A DNA stretch of 64,000 nucleotides from Oscillospiraceae bacterium. Lineage in GTDB: Bacteria > Bacillota > Clostridia > Oscillospirales > Oscillospiraceae. Below are positions 8,481-16,161 of the stretch, in pieces; position 1 is the first letter of the stretch, and every line of letters begins with the position of its first letter. Location of the stretch: NCBI GenBank assembly GCA_021769865.1, contig JAETSB010000003.1, forward strand, positions 112,329 through 176,328, written 5' to 3'. A model generated the notes under the pieces. The model saw only the letters and a list, made by a program, of their open reading frames with translations. It was not told the DNA's origin and did no database searches. Both the position numbers and the translations under genes were made by a program.

Positions 8481-9935
8481 ATGGCTATGGAATTTTTGTC
8501 TAAGAAGCCCCTGTATATCACCGACACCATTCTCCGGGACGCCCACCAGTCCCAGGCGGCCACCCGCATGCGGGTGGAGGATATGCTCCCCGCCTGCGAG
8601 GTGCTGGACTCCATCGGCTATTGGTCCCTGGAGTGCTGGGGCGGCGCGACGTTTGACTCCTGCATGCGCTTCCTCAACGAGGACCCCTGGGAGCGTCTGC
8701 GGAAGCTCCGCAAGGCTCTGCCCAACACGAAGCTCCAGATGCTCTTCCGGGGCCAGAACATCTTAGGCTACAAGCACTACGCCGACGACGTGGTGGACGC
8801 CTTCTGCCGCAAGTCCATTGAAAACGGCATCGACATCATCCGGATTTTCGACGCCCTGAACGACGTGCGGAACCTGGAGCAGGCCATCAAGTCCACCAAG
8901 AAGTACGGCGGCATGGTGGAGGCCACCCTCAGCTACACCATCTCCCCCATCCACAGTGAGGAGTACTTCGTCAAGCTGGCCCAGGAGCTGGAGCAGATGG
9001 GCGCGGACGTGATCTGCGTCAAAGACATGGCGAACCTGTTGCTGCCCATGGACGCCTACTCCCTGGTGAAGAAGCTGAAGGAGACCGTCAAGATTCCCAT
9101 TCACCTGCACACCCACAACACCACCGGCACCGGCGACATGGTGTATCTCATGGCGGCCTACGCCGGCGTGGACATCGTGGACACGGCCCTGAGCCCCTTG
9201 GCCAACGGCACGGCTCAGCCCGCCACCGAGTCCCTGGTGGCCACGCTCCAGGGCACCGTCCGGGACACCAAGCTGGACCTGAACAAGATGAGCGAGGCCG
9301 CCGCCCACTTCCGCAAGGTGGCCCAGAAGCTCAAGGAGCAGGGCAGCCTGGACCCGAAGGTGCTGAACGTGGACACCAACACCCTCCTCTATCAGGTGCC
9401 CGGCGGCATGCTGTCCAACCTGATCTCCCAGCTGAAGCAGGCCAACAAGGAGGAGAAATACTACGACGTGCTGGCGGAGATCCCCCGGGTCCGGAAGGAC
9501 TTCGGCTATCCCCCGCTGGTCACCCCCACCAGCCAAATCGTCGGCACCCAGGCCGTCATGAACGTGGTGGTGGGCAAGTACAAGACCTTCCCCAAGGAAT
9601 CCAAGGCCCTTTTGAAGGGCGAGTACGGCAAACTTCCCGGCGAGGTCAACGAGGAAGTCCGGGCCCTGGCGGGCATCAAGCCGGAGGAGGTCATCACCTG
9701 CCGCCCGGCGGACCTGCTCCAGCCGGAGGTGGAAAAGTACCGGGAGGAGTTCAAGGGCATCGCCAAGAGCGACGAGGATGTGCTGTCCCTGGCCCTGTTC
9801 CCCCAGGTGGCCCCCAAGTTCCTGGCTTGGCGGGACGGGCCCCACGACGAGCCCGCCGCGCCTGCGGCCGCTCCGGCGAAGAAGCCGACGGACCCCAACG
9901 CCGTGCGGGAGCTGTTTGTGGAGTTTAAAGGCTAA
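8481..9935 (+). CDS. Carboxyltransferase (alpha) subunit, oxaloacetate decarboxylase/pyruvate carboxylase type
   Basis: A 484-residue TIM-barrel carboxyltransferase. ITDTILRDAHQSQAATRMR (about 13-31) carries the DxxxRDxHQS metal and substrate signature of oxaloacetate decarboxylase alpha and pyruvate carboxylase subunit B. VICVKDMAN and HLHTHNTTGT (the metal-binding HxH) follow. The protein ends in an Ala/Pro/Lys-rich tail without a biotin domain; biotin is on the separate carrier at 6837. This motif set makes oxaloacetate the most likely substrate, rather than methylmalonyl-CoA, whose enzyme has a crotonase-fold subunit. The operon ends at a strong terminator just downstream. Confidence 0.9.
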   Translation: MAMEFLSKKPLYITDTILRDAHQSQAATRMRVEDMLPACEVLDSIGYWSLECWGGATFDSCMRFLNEDPWERLRKLRKALPNTKLQMLFRGQNILGYKHYADDVVDAFCRKSIENGIDIIRIFDALNDVRNLEQAIKSTKKYGGMVEATLSYTISPIHSEEYFVKLAQELEQMGADVICVKDMANLLLPMDAYSLVKKLKETVKIPIHLHTHNTTGTGDMVYLMAAYAGVDIVDTALSPLANGTAQPATESLVATLQGTVRDTKLDLNKMSEAAAHFRKVAQKLKEQGSLDPKVLNVDTNTLLYQVPGGMLSNLISQLKQANKEEKYYDVLAEIPRVRKDFGYPPLVTPTSQIVGTQAVMNVVVGKYKTFPKESKALLKGEYGKLPGEVNEEVRALAGIKPEEVITCRPADLLQPEVEKYREEFKGIAKSDEDVLSLALFPQVAPKFLAWRDGPHDEPAAPAAAPAKKPTDPNAVRELFVEFKG

Positions 9936-9947
9936 TCCGAATTTCAT

Positions 9948-9990
9948 GAAACGAGGACGGTATCGTACGATACCGTCCTCGTTTTGTTTC
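9948..9990 (+). terminator. Terminator of the decarboxylase operon
   Basis: A long perfect inverted repeat (AAACGAGGACGGTATCG, then its complement) is followed by GTTTTGTTT. It may also serve the convergent CDF gene ending at 9998. Confidence 0.88.
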
Positions 9991-9997
9991 CCGCATA

Positions 9998-11167
9998 TCA
10001 GGTATAGGACCGCTCCACCCGGACCTTGGCCTGGAAGCCGCTGTCCAGCACTTGGACGGCGCTCTTGATCTTCTCCTCCACCTCCTGGTCGTTGAGGCGG
10101 AAGTCAAAGGGCACCGCCGCGTCAAAGATCACGTGGGTATGCCCTTTCCCCTCCCGGGGTACCATCCGGAAGTCGTGGATGGTGATGCCGCTGTCGATGC
10201 ATCGGACCAGGGCCTCCACCCGCTGGCGGGTCTCCTGGGTGATGCCGTCGTCGGTGCACACCGGGTCCATGTGGATCACCGCCTCACAGCCCAGCCGCTC
10301 CCGGAGTTCCCGCTCCACGTGGTCGATGCGGCTGTGGAGCGCCAGCAGCTCCCCGCTGGCCGGAACCTCGGCGTGGAGGGAAATCATCCGCCGCCCGGGG
10401 CCATAATCGTGGACGATGATGTCATGGACCCCCAGGATGGGCTGGTGGGACAGGACCAGGGACCGGATCTCCTCCACAAACTCCGCCGAGGGCGGCGTGC
10501 CCAGCAGGGGGTCCATGGTAGTCTTGACCGCCTGGACGCCGGACCAGAGGATGAACAGGGCCACCAGCAATCCGCCCCAGCCGTCCAAAATCAAGTTCGT
10601 GTACCGCTCGATCAGGGAGGCGATGAGCACCACCGCCGTGGCGGCGCAGTCGCTGAGGGAGTCCAGAGCGGCGGCCTCCATGGCGGTGGAGTCGATGCGC
10701 TTCCCGATCCGGCGGTTATAGAAGGCCATGTAGAGCTTCACGACGATGGCGGCGCAGAGGATAACCGTCACCTGCCAGCCTCCCTCCGCCGGGACGGGGT
10801 GCAGGATCTTCCCCAGGGAGGATTGGGCCAGCTCAAAGCCCATCAGTAAAATCAGCATGGCCACCACCAGGCCGGAGAGGTACTCCATCCTCCCGTGGCC
10901 AAAGGGATGCTCGTGGTCCGGCTTCTGCTCTGCCAGACGGAAGCCCAGCAGGGTGACCACAGAGGACCCGGCGTCGGAGAGATTGTTCACGGCGTCGGCC
11001 ACCACGGCGATGGACCCGGAGGCCAGACCCGCCGCCAGCTTGCCCAGGAACAGCAGCAGGTTCAAAAACACGCCCACCGCGCCGCAGAGAATGCCGTAGC
11101 CCCGCCGCAGCTGGGCCTCCGTCTTCCCCTCCGGCTTGAGAAACAGGCGGGTCAAAATCGAAATCAC
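9998..11167 (-). CDS. Cation diffusion facilitator family transporter
   Basis: A 389-residue metal-proton antiporter of the CDF family, exporting a divalent cation such as Zn2+, Mn2+ or Fe2+. Membrane helices fill about residues 25-215, with the metal-site patterns VADAVNNLSDAGSS (helix 2) and ALDSLSDCAAT (helix 5), and PDHEHPFGHGRMEY in the loop. The C-terminal cytoplasmic part (220-389) contains a ferredoxin-like dimerisation domain and further sequence, so it is longer than short CDFs. The GTG at 11167 is chosen because a GGGGAG site precedes it; the open frame extends upstream into the next gene's 3' end. Confidence 0.9.
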   Translation of the reverse strand: MISILTRLFLKPEGKTEAQLRRGYGILCGAVGVFLNLLLFLGKLAAGLASGSIAVVADAVNNLSDAGSSVVTLLGFRLAEQKPDHEHPFGHGRMEYLSGLVVAMLILLMGFELAQSSLGKILHPVPAEGGWQVTVILCAAIVVKLYMAFYNRRIGKRIDSTAMEAAALDSLSDCAATAVVLIASLIERYTNLILDGWGGLLVALFILWSGVQAVKTTMDPLLGTPPSAEFVEEIRSLVLSHQPILGVHDIIVHDYGPGRRMISLHAEVPASGELLALHSRIDHVERELRERLGCEAVIHMDPVCTDDGITQETRQRVEALVRCIDSGITIHDFRMVPREGKGHTHVIFDAAVPFDFRLNDQEVEEKIKSAVQVLDSGFQAKVRVERSYT

Positions 11168-11216
11168 GAAACCAACTCCCCTCTCAGGAACTTGCAAATA
11201 CCACAGGATATGCGGG

Positions 11217-11240
11217 GCGGCGGTATGTTGATACCGCCGC
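11217..11240. other. Hairpin between two minus-strand genes
   Basis: A perfect 10-bp stem (GCGGCGGTAT, loop GTTG). Neither strand has a clear T-run after it, so it may be an RNA-stability or processing hairpin rather than a terminator. Confidence 0.5.
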
Positions 11241-11247
11241 TCTCCGA

Positions 11248-11850
11248 TTATTTCTTTCCCGGCAGGACCAATTTCATGTGACAGCACAGATCGTCCAGGT
11301 CCCGGTCCGTGGCGGCGGGCACCCGGAGCTTGGCGCCGCAGTCCCGGCAGATGAGGTCCACGGCGGACCGCCGGATTTCCATGCCGTAACAACTGCTGCC
11401 GCAGGCGCAGGAGATCCCGCCCCGAGCGGCGATGTCCCGCAGCTCGGACAGGACCTCGTACATGATCACGTTGTCCAGGAACGCCTCGTTCTCCCCCTGC
11501 TTCTTCTCCTTCTCCGCCAGAATGGCCAGCTCCCGAAGCTGCTTCTCCACCGTTCCCTCGGGGCCGATGAAGCAGCAGAACTGCTTTGTCCCGGCGCAGG
11601 CCAAGGCGGTCCCGGCTCCCTCCAGCACCTGCTCCCGCGAGCAGACGGCGGTATGAGTCTCCCCGCAGAGGCCGCAGGGAACGGTCAAACGGTAGCGCTC
11701 CCCGTCAAAGACCGCCGTCAGGGCAGAGCCGCCGCAATCGCACTCTACCTCCGCGCCGGAGGCCTCCAGGGCAAAAACGGACCGGGTCCTCATCACCGTC
11801 TTTCCACATTTCGGGCAGAGATATCCAAAGGTGCGCATCTCCTCGCGCAT
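11248..11850 (-). CDS. Zinc-ribbon protein of unknown function
   Basis: A 200-residue cysteine-rich soluble protein, probably cytoplasmic. Three to four CxxC-type knuckles are visible: YLCPKCGKTVM near the N-terminus, VECDCGG, VPCGLCGET around 58, and a C-terminal SCACGSSCYG with LICRDCGAKL. Together they suggest two or more zinc ribbons. The middle carries a charged helical stretch (ELAILAEKEKKQGENEAF). I do not recognise a named family. The ATG at 11850 has GAGGTG upstream and a TGGACT-17-TATACT promoter. It may be co-transcribed with the CDF metal exporter 80 bases downstream, so a link to metal balance is possible but unproven. Confidence 0.7.
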   Translation of the reverse strand: MREEMRTFGYLCPKCGKTVMRTRSVFALEASGAEVECDCGGSALTAVFDGERYRLTVPCGLCGETHTAVCSREQVLEGAGTALACAGTKQFCCFIGPEGTVEKQLRELAILAEKEKKQGENEAFLDNVIMYEVLSELRDIAARGGISCACGSSCYGMEIRRSAVDLICRDCGAKLRVPAATDRDLDDLCCHMKLVLPGKK

Positions 11851-11910
11851 ACCAAAGCACCTCGCTCAAGCTTTCCCGCAGAACCGGGAAACCGTATAGT
11901 TTGACTTTGA

Positions 11911-11939
11911 AGTATACCACAAAGCCGGACCGAAGTCCA
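11911..11939 (-). promoter_or_regulatory. Sigma-A promoter of the zinc-ribbon gene
   Basis: TGGACT, 17 bases, TATACT on the minus strand, about 60 bases before the ATG at 11850. Confidence 0.6.
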
Positions 11940-12000
11940 GCTTTTTTACAGAGGGAGCGAGGCTTTTCTCCGGTCGTTCCAGCCCCCATCCCCCGCGTCC

Positions 12001-12113
12001 CATTCGGCCGAAAATCCAGCGCAGCGGATTTCGGCCGAAAGCGAAGGAATTCCCCGTCCGGCGCAGTTTTCCGCCCCTGCGGGGCGGGAAACGAAGCGGT
12101 AAGGGGAATTCCT
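12001..12113. repeat. Compound palindromic element downstream of tRNA-Arg
   Basis: Two nested or adjacent inverted repeats fill this non-coding stretch. The first pairs 12003-12017 with 12025-12038 (TTCGGCCGAAAATCC and complement, one bulge). The second pairs 12045-12055 with 12103-12113 (AGGAATTCCCC, 11 bp perfect) around an inner GC-rich hairpin at about 12067-12091. No open frame or T-run fits. It may be a dispersed extragenic palindrome or a structured 3' RNA element after the tRNA. Confidence 0.6.
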
Positions 12114-12117
12114 GAGC

Positions 12118-12194
12118 TGGCACCCTTGAGAGGATTCGAACCTCCGGCCTGCCGCTTAGGAGGCGGCCGCTCTATCCTGCTGAGCTACAAGGGC
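12118..12194 (-). tRNA. tRNA-Arg (anticodon CCT)
   Basis: A complete cloverleaf on the minus strand. The acceptor GCCCTTG pairs with CAAGGGT (one G-T), the D-arm contains AGCAGGATA, the anticodon loop is CTCCTAA (anticodon CCT, reading AGG), and the T-arm is GGAGG-TTCGAAT-CCTCT. The 3' CCA is encoded. A near-consensus promoter sits at 12208-12236. Confidence 0.95.
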
Positions 12195-12207
12195 GGATAG
12201 CGTCTCT

Positions 12208-12236
12208 ATTTTACCCGCTTTCCCCCCGTCTGTCAA
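12208..12236 (-). promoter_or_regulatory. Sigma-A promoter of tRNA-Arg
   Basis: TTGACA, 17 bases, TAAAAT on the minus strand, ending 13 bases before the tRNA 5' end. Confidence 0.8.
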
Positions 12237-12259
12237 TCCCAAATCCCGAGCCGTCCCTC

Positions 12260-12288
12260 TGGACTTTTTCTCCCGCCCGCGCTATAAT
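12260..12288 (+). promoter_or_regulatory. Sigma-A promoter of the PepSY gene
   Basis: TGGACT, 17 bases, TATAAT on the plus strand, 31 bases before the ATG at 12319. It is back-to-back with the tRNA promoter. Confidence 0.65.
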
Positions 12289-12318
12289 AAGGCCATTCCC
12301 AAAAGGAGGGTGACCACC

Positions 12319-13440
12319 ATGACCCCAGAGAAACACGACAACAAGCTGACCCGCTGGCTGCTGACGGCCACCATCGCCCTTCTGGCGCTGGTTCTGTGCC
12401 TCCAGCTGTGGCAGATGTTTGGAAGAACAGCCCCCGGAAATGCCGTGAGCGCCCCGCCGCTTACCCAGAACGCCCCGGAACCTCCCCAGGCCGCCGGGCC
12501 CGCGCTTTCCTCCGGCAAGGCCGCCATGATCGAGGACGTGCGGGCCCTAAACGCGGACCTCTCCGCCGACGACCTGGCAAAGCTCTCCGCCCAGGAACTG
12601 GAACAGCTCTGGGAGACCGGCGCGCCGGGCCTGCCCATTGGCGTTTCCGCCGCCGCCCAGGCCGCCGAGGAATACGCCGGGACCCTGGCGGTGGATTCCG
12701 TCACCAGCGAGACCGACCCGGAGCTGGACGAGGCCCCCGCTCACTATGAGGTAGAGCTCCGCCACCCCACTCTGGGGGACTTCGAATATAAGATCGACGC
12801 CTACACCGGCGAGGTGCTGGAGGGCCTTCCCGACATCCTGCAAAGCGTCCAGACCTCCGGCGCGCCCCAGCAGGTCCCGGACGCCTCCCCTGAGCCCCAG
12901 ACGCCCTCCCCCGCAGCTCAGGCCCCCAGCGCCCAAACGCCCTCTTCCGAGGCCCAGGCTCCCGCCTCCGGCGCGCCCGCCCAGCAGCCCGCCGCCGCCG
13001 GCGAGGAGACCGCCAAAAACGCCGCCTTCACCCATGCCGGGATCCCCGCCGACGACGCTGAGGCCGTCCGCTGCAAGCTGGACTGGGACGACGGCCGCCA
13101 GGTCTACGACATCGAATTCCGGGTGGGCAATATCGAGTACGACTACGAGATCGACGCCTCCACCAACGCCGTGCTGGAGGCCAAGCAGGAGCAAAGCGGC
13201 CATCACGGCGGGGCCGCCGCCCAGCAGCCCGGCGGTTTCGTCGGCGAGGAGGCCGCCAAGAGCGCCGCATTGGCCCATGCCGGAGTCTCCGCCGACGATG
13301 CGGGCTATGTCAAGTGCGAGCTGGACGAGGACGACGGTCGCTGGGTCTACGAGCTCGAGTTCCGGGTGGGAGGTGCGGAGTATGACTACGAGGTCGACGC
13401 CTCCTCCGGCGCGGTGATCAAGGCGGAACAGGACCACTGA
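12319..13440 (+). CDS. Membrane-anchored protein with three PepSY domains
   Basis: A 373-residue protein with an N-terminal signal-anchor (about 11-35, WLLTATIALLALVLCLQLW) and three extracytoplasmic PepSY-type domains at about 110-178, 232-295 and 310-373. Domains 2 and 3 are clear duplicates: each starts GEE[TA]AK and ends YDYE[IV]DAS. A Pro/Ala/Gln linker separates domains 1 and 2. PepSY domains are thought to inhibit peptidases or act in the cell-surface environment. The ATG at 12319 is chosen because AAAGGAGG lies at a proper distance; a GTG at 12310 touches the site. It stands alone, so the target is unknown. Confidence 0.85.
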   Translation: MTPEKHDNKLTRWLLTATIALLALVLCLQLWQMFGRTAPGNAVSAPPLTQNAPEPPQAAGPALSSGKAAMIEDVRALNADLSADDLAKLSAQELEQLWETGAPGLPIGVSAAAQAAEEYAGTLAVDSVTSETDPELDEAPAHYEVELRHPTLGDFEYKIDAYTGEVLEGLPDILQSVQTSGAPQQVPDASPEPQTPSPAAQAPSAQTPSSEAQAPASGAPAQQPAAAGEETAKNAAFTHAGIPADDAEAVRCKLDWDDGRQVYDIEFRVGNIEYDYEIDASTNAVLEAKQEQSGHHGGAAAQQPGGFVGEEAAKSAALAHAGVSADDAGYVKCELDEDDGRWVYELEFRVGGAEYDYEVDASSGAVIKAEQDH

Positions 13441-13481
13441 GGCCCCGATTGAAAAAGAACTGTAAACATTTGGGCTTTTTG

Positions 13482-13510
13482 TTGCGTTTTCCGAAAGGAT
13501 ACGCTATACT
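13482..13510 (+). promoter_or_regulatory. Sigma-A promoter of the zinc-ribbon coiled protein gene
   Basis: TTGCGT, 17 bases, TATACT. A short hairpin (CCGGACCC, loop, GGGTCCGG, 13534-13553) lies in the leader between this promoter and the gene at 13577. Confidence 0.6.
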
Positions 13511-13576
13511 GGATTTTACGGACATGACTAAAACCGGACCCCAGCGGGTCCGGAATATGAAAGGGGTACAACAACC

Positions 13577-13960
13577 ATGGCGTTTAATTTTGATGAACTG
13601 ACCCGCAAAGCAAAGGACGTTGCCAACAGGGCCGCCGACCGCACCAAGGACGCCGCCGAGCTGGTGAAGCTCAACGTGGCCATCGCCGGAGAGCAGAAGG
13701 AGATCGACAAGAACTACCGCGCCATCGGCGAGTGGTTTGTCAGCGAGTACGAGGGCGAGATCCCCGACGCGGTGCGGGAGGCTGTGGAAGCTGTCAACGC
13801 CAGCAAGGCCAAGATCGCTGAGCTGGAGGCCAGCAAGCCCGTGAAGGAGGAGTCCGCCGAGGCCGAGGAGGAGGCTCCCGCCGGGAAGAAGTGCCCCATC
13901 TGCGGTGCCGAGTCCGACAGCAAGTTCTGCCCCCAGTGCGGCGCGCCTATGGGCGAGTGA
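13577..13960 (+). CDS. Small helical protein with C-terminal zinc ribbon
   Basis: A 127-residue soluble protein. Residues 1-90 are mostly amphipathic helix rich in Ala, Lys, Glu and Asp, followed by an acidic linker (EESAEAEEEAPAG) and a C-terminal zinc ribbon with CPICG and CPQCG (about 107-123). Similar helical-plus-ribbon proteins are common in Clostridia and lack an assigned role. It has its own promoter and terminator, so it is monocistronic. Confidence 0.75.
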   Translation: MAFNFDELTRKAKDVANRAADRTKDAAELVKLNVAIAGEQKEIDKNYRAIGEWFVSEYEGEIPDAVREAVEAVNASKAKIAELEASKPVKEESAEAEEEAPAGKKCPICGAESDSKFCPQCGAPMGE

Positions 13961-13976
13961 ACGCAGCAGCATAAGA

Positions 13977-14008
13977 GAGCCGGGACCCGCGGGTCCCGGC
14001 TCCTTTTT
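13977..14008 (+). terminator. Terminator of the zinc-ribbon coiled protein gene
   Basis: A perfect 12-bp stem (GAGCCGGGACCC) with a 2-base loop, followed by CTTTTTG. Confidence 0.9.
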
Positions 14009-14069
14009 GCGCGCGGAAGAAACTGGATGGGCAAAATATTTCAAAACCGGGAGAAAACGGCGGACTTCG

Positions 14070-14098
14070 TTGACATTCGGCTTTTTCACTGATATACT
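14070..14098 (+). promoter_or_regulatory. Sigma-A promoter of the YegP-like gene
   Basis: TTGACA, 17 bases, TATACT, 42 bases before the ATG at 14141. This is a near-perfect consensus and suggests strong expression. Confidence 0.8.
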
Positions 14099-14140
14099 GA
14101 CCATATCAGTTCCCCCAAATTGGATAAAGGAGCGGTTTTT

Positions 14141-14515
14141 ATGGGAAAGTTCGCGATCAAGACGGTGAAAACCGGCGTCAAATTTGACCTCAAGGCCGGC
14201 AACGGCGAGGTCATCGCCACCTCGGAGGTTTACACCTCCCGCACCTCCTGCCTGAAAGGCGCGGAGAGCGTACGGAAGAACGCGCCCATCGCCAAGCTGG
14301 AGGACCAGACCGAAGACGGCTTCGAGACGGTCACGAATCCCAAGTTTGAGGTCTACAAGGACAAGGCCGGGGAATTCCGCTTCCGGCTGAAGGCCCGCAA
14401 CGGGGAAATCATCGCCGTATCCGAGGGGTACAAGGCCAAGGCGTCCTGCATGAACGGCATCGAGAGCGTGCGGAAAAACGCGCCCGAAGCCGAGATCGTG
14501 GATGTTGAGGACTGA
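14141..14515 (+). CDS. YegP family protein with two DUF1508 repeats
   Basis: A 124-residue protein made of two tandem DUF1508 units, about 1-58 and 65-122. Each contains a [FY]-x-[LV]-KA-x-NGE-[VI]-IA strand pair and ends SVRKNAP. E. coli YegP and its relatives have this duplicated fold; the function is unknown. The ATG at 14141 follows AAAGGAG. It is transcribed alone from a strong promoter and closed by a terminator at 14533. Confidence 0.9.
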   Translation: MGKFAIKTVKTGVKFDLKAGNGEVIATSEVYTSRTSCLKGAESVRKNAPIAKLEDQTEDGFETVTNPKFEVYKDKAGEFRFRLKARNGEIIAVSEGYKAKASCMNGIESVRKNAPEAEIVDVED

Positions 14516-14532
14516 GCGCTGGGCAAGTTGAA

Positions 14533-14569
14533 AAGGGACGGTGGCGAGAGCCGCCGTCTCTTTTGTTTG
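14533..14569 (+). terminator. Terminator of the YegP-like gene
   Basis: GACGGTGGC pairs with GCCGCCGTC (one G-U) around GAGA, followed by TCTTTTGTTT. Confidence 0.85.
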
Positions 14570-14609
14570 ACAGGGAACAGATTTCCAGACATCACCAAGC
14601 CTTTCACCG

Positions 14610-14638
14610 GCATAAGCCTGGGAAAACAGCGGATACTA
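14610..14638 (+). promoter_or_regulatory. Candidate sigma-G promoter of spoVT
   Basis: GCATA, 17 bases, GATACTA. The -35 matches the known sigma-G pattern and the -10 differs from CATACTA by one base. SpoVT is a sigma-G target in B. subtilis, which supports the reading. Confidence 0.45.
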
Positions 14639-14689
14639 GCTTTTGCCAGAGCGACATAACACCATCACTTTATCAAAGGAGTTTTCGAT

Positions 14690-15232
14690 ATGAAGGCAAC
14701 TGGAATCGTGCGGCGGATCGACGACCTCGGCCGGGTGGTCATCCCCAAGGAGATCCGCCGCACCATGCGTATCCGGGAGGGCGACCCCCTGGAGATCTAC
14801 ACCAGCCGGGACGGCGAGGTTATTTTTAAAAAGTATTCCCTGCTGGGCGGCGTGGAAGACTTTGCCGGGCAGCTCTGTGAAACCATGAGCCGCTCCACCG
14901 GCTGCATCTGCGCCGTGACGGACCGGGACACCGTGATCTCTGTGGCCGGAGGCGGCAAGCGGGAGCTGCTGGGCAAACGCATCACCTCCGAGCTGGAGCA
15001 GATCATGGAAAGCCGCCGCATCTATCAGTACAGCGGCGAGGGAGACCCCATTCCCGTCTGCGACGGCACGGACAAGCTGGTAACCAACGTGGCCGCCCCC
15101 ATCCTCTCCGAAGGAGACCTGCTGGGCATGGTGCTGTTCGTGGGCACCACCCCCGGCATCGCCACCGGCGAGGCGGAATACAAGCTGGCCCAGACCATCG
15201 CCGCGTTTTTAGGGCGGCACATGGAGGCATAA
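14690..15232 (+). CDS. spoVT: Stage V sporulation protein T
   Basis: A 180-residue transcription factor acting in the forespore. Residues 1-50 are an AbrB-type swapped-hairpin DNA-binding domain (MKATGIVRRIDDLGRVVIPK), and 55-180 form a GAF-like domain. In B. subtilis it tunes sigma-G-dependent genes and late spore development. The length and the whole N-terminal motif agree with the family. AAAGGAG precedes the ATG and a candidate sigma-G promoter is present. It marks the organism as a spore former. Confidence 0.95.
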   Translation: MKATGIVRRIDDLGRVVIPKEIRRTMRIREGDPLEIYTSRDGEVIFKKYSLLGGVEDFAGQLCETMSRSTGCICAVTDRDTVISVAGGGKRELLGKRITSELEQIMESRRIYQYSGEGDPIPVCDGTDKLVTNVAAPILSEGDLLGMVLFVGTTPGIATGEAEYKLAQTIAAFLGRHMEA

Positions 15233-15240
15233 TCGCACGC

Positions 15241-15276
15241 AAGGCCGGAGCCCAAAGGGCTCCGGCCTTGTTTGTT
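15241..15276 (+). terminator. Terminator of spoVT
   Basis: AAGGCCGGAGCCC pairs perfectly with GGGCTCCGGCCTT around AAA, then GTTTGTT. Because the minus-strand motility operon ends at 15276, it can also act in the other direction. Confidence 0.9.
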
Positions 15277-15452
15277 CAGGCGTAGGTGTCGATATAATCT
15301 CCGACGCCGGGGGTGGGAGGAAGCATTTCCAGCTCTCCCATCGCCTGCTGCTCCATGTCCGACATCACGTTCTTCTGCAGGCTCATGGCATACTGAGTTG
15401 CCAAGCGCGCAGAACTTATCTCCATCGAAGAAATTGCAACATCGTTCATCAT
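15276..15452 (-). CDS. yjfB: Small YjfB-like putative motility protein
   Basis: A 58-residue gene. The product begins MMNDVAISSMEISSARLA, continues with LQKNVMSDMEQQAM and ends PGVGDYIDTYA. This matches the layout of the YjfB family (a short helical N-terminus, a hydrophobic-KK/KN-x-MD/E centre, and a C-terminal PxxGxxID). Its ATG overlaps the csrA stop as ATGA, so it is translationally coupled. B. subtilis yjfB belongs to the sigma-D motility regulon; its role is unknown. It is the last gene of the flgM operon. Confidence 0.8.
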   Translation of the reverse strand: MMNDVAISSMEISSARLATQYAMSLQKNVMSDMEQQAMGELEMLPPTPGVGDYIDTYA

Positions 15453-15712
15453 GGTCTCGATTCTCCTTTCTTTTGCTTTTTGCTAACAGGCATTCCGCCC
15501 AGCAGCCCCAGCAGCTCCGCGGGAGCCGCTTCCTCAGTGGCGGAATCCTGGTTGGCCAGCTTTGCATCCAGCAGCTCGCTGCGGAGGATGGACACCTCCG
15601 GCGGGGCTGAAATGGCCAGGCGGACCCGGCCCCCGTCAATGGACACCACGGAAACCCGGATGTCCTCTCCGATCACCAGGGACTCGCCGGTCCTGCGCTG
15701 TAAGATCAGCAA
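15449..15712 (-). CDS. csrA: Carbon storage regulator CsrA
   Basis: An 87-residue RNA-binding protein that represses translation, in Firmicutes mainly of flagellin. The N-terminal MLILQRRTGESLVIGEDIRV and the RVRLAISAPPEV core are diagnostic. The C-terminal tail is longer than the usual 60-75 residues and ends basic (KKQKKGESRP). It overlaps fliW by seven bases upstream and the yjfB-like gene by four downstream. FliW, encoded next to it, is the known protein antagonist of CsrA. Confidence 0.96.
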   Translation of the reverse strand: MLILQRRTGESLVIGEDIRVSVVSIDGGRVRLAISAPPEVSILRSELLDAKLANQDSATEEAAPAELLGLLGGMPVSKKQKKGESRP

Positions 15713-16161
15713 GGCGCGGCCCCCTCCCCGCGGCTGAACTCGGCCAGGGGATGCCGCATTTCATACCGCTCCATAATGACCTGCCGGGCCTCCCGGGTCT
15801 CGGGGTGGACAACTAAGGGGCATTTCAGGTTGACCGTGCTGTCGGAGACCGGATTCTTCACCGCGCAGAGCACGTAAAAGCCCAGCTCTCCCGCGTCCTT
15901 CACGCCGAACGCCTTCAGCTCCGCGGGCTCCAGCTCCGGCTCATAGTCCGGCTTCAGCGTGAAGGGGTCCAGCGCCACGAAGGCCAGGGCGGGGCTCTTC
16001 ACGCTCTGGAGGCAGAGCATCCCGCCGCCGTCGAAGGGCAGGAGCAGGAACCCCTGCTCCTCTTCAAAGCCAAAGAGGCCCTCGGGAAAGTGGATCACGT
16101 CCCCGGCCTCGTACTCGATCTCCCCGAAATACTTGGTCTGGAGCTTCAATGTCTCTGTCAT
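15706..16161 (-). CDS. fliW: Flagellar assembly factor FliW
   Basis: A 151-residue protein that binds flagellin and CsrA. When flagellin is exported, FliW is freed to sequester CsrA and relieve flagellin translation. Family features are IHFPEGLFGFEEEQGFLLLP and LDPFTLKPDYEPEL in the first half, and VNLKCPLVVHPETREARQVI in the second. The start overlaps the preceding DUF6470 gene by four bases. Confidence 0.96.
   Translation of the reverse strand: MTETLKLQTKYFGEIEYEAGDVIHFPEGLFGFEEEQGFLLLPFDGGGMLCLQSVKSPALAFVALDPFTLKPDYEPELEPAELKAFGVKDAGELGFYVLCAVKNPVSDSTVNLKCPLVVHPETREARQVIMERYEMRHPLAEFSRGEGAAPC

Noticed and set aside
13534..13553. Leader hairpin as a riboswitch
   Set aside because: It is a simple 8-bp stem without a conserved core or an alternative terminator structure.
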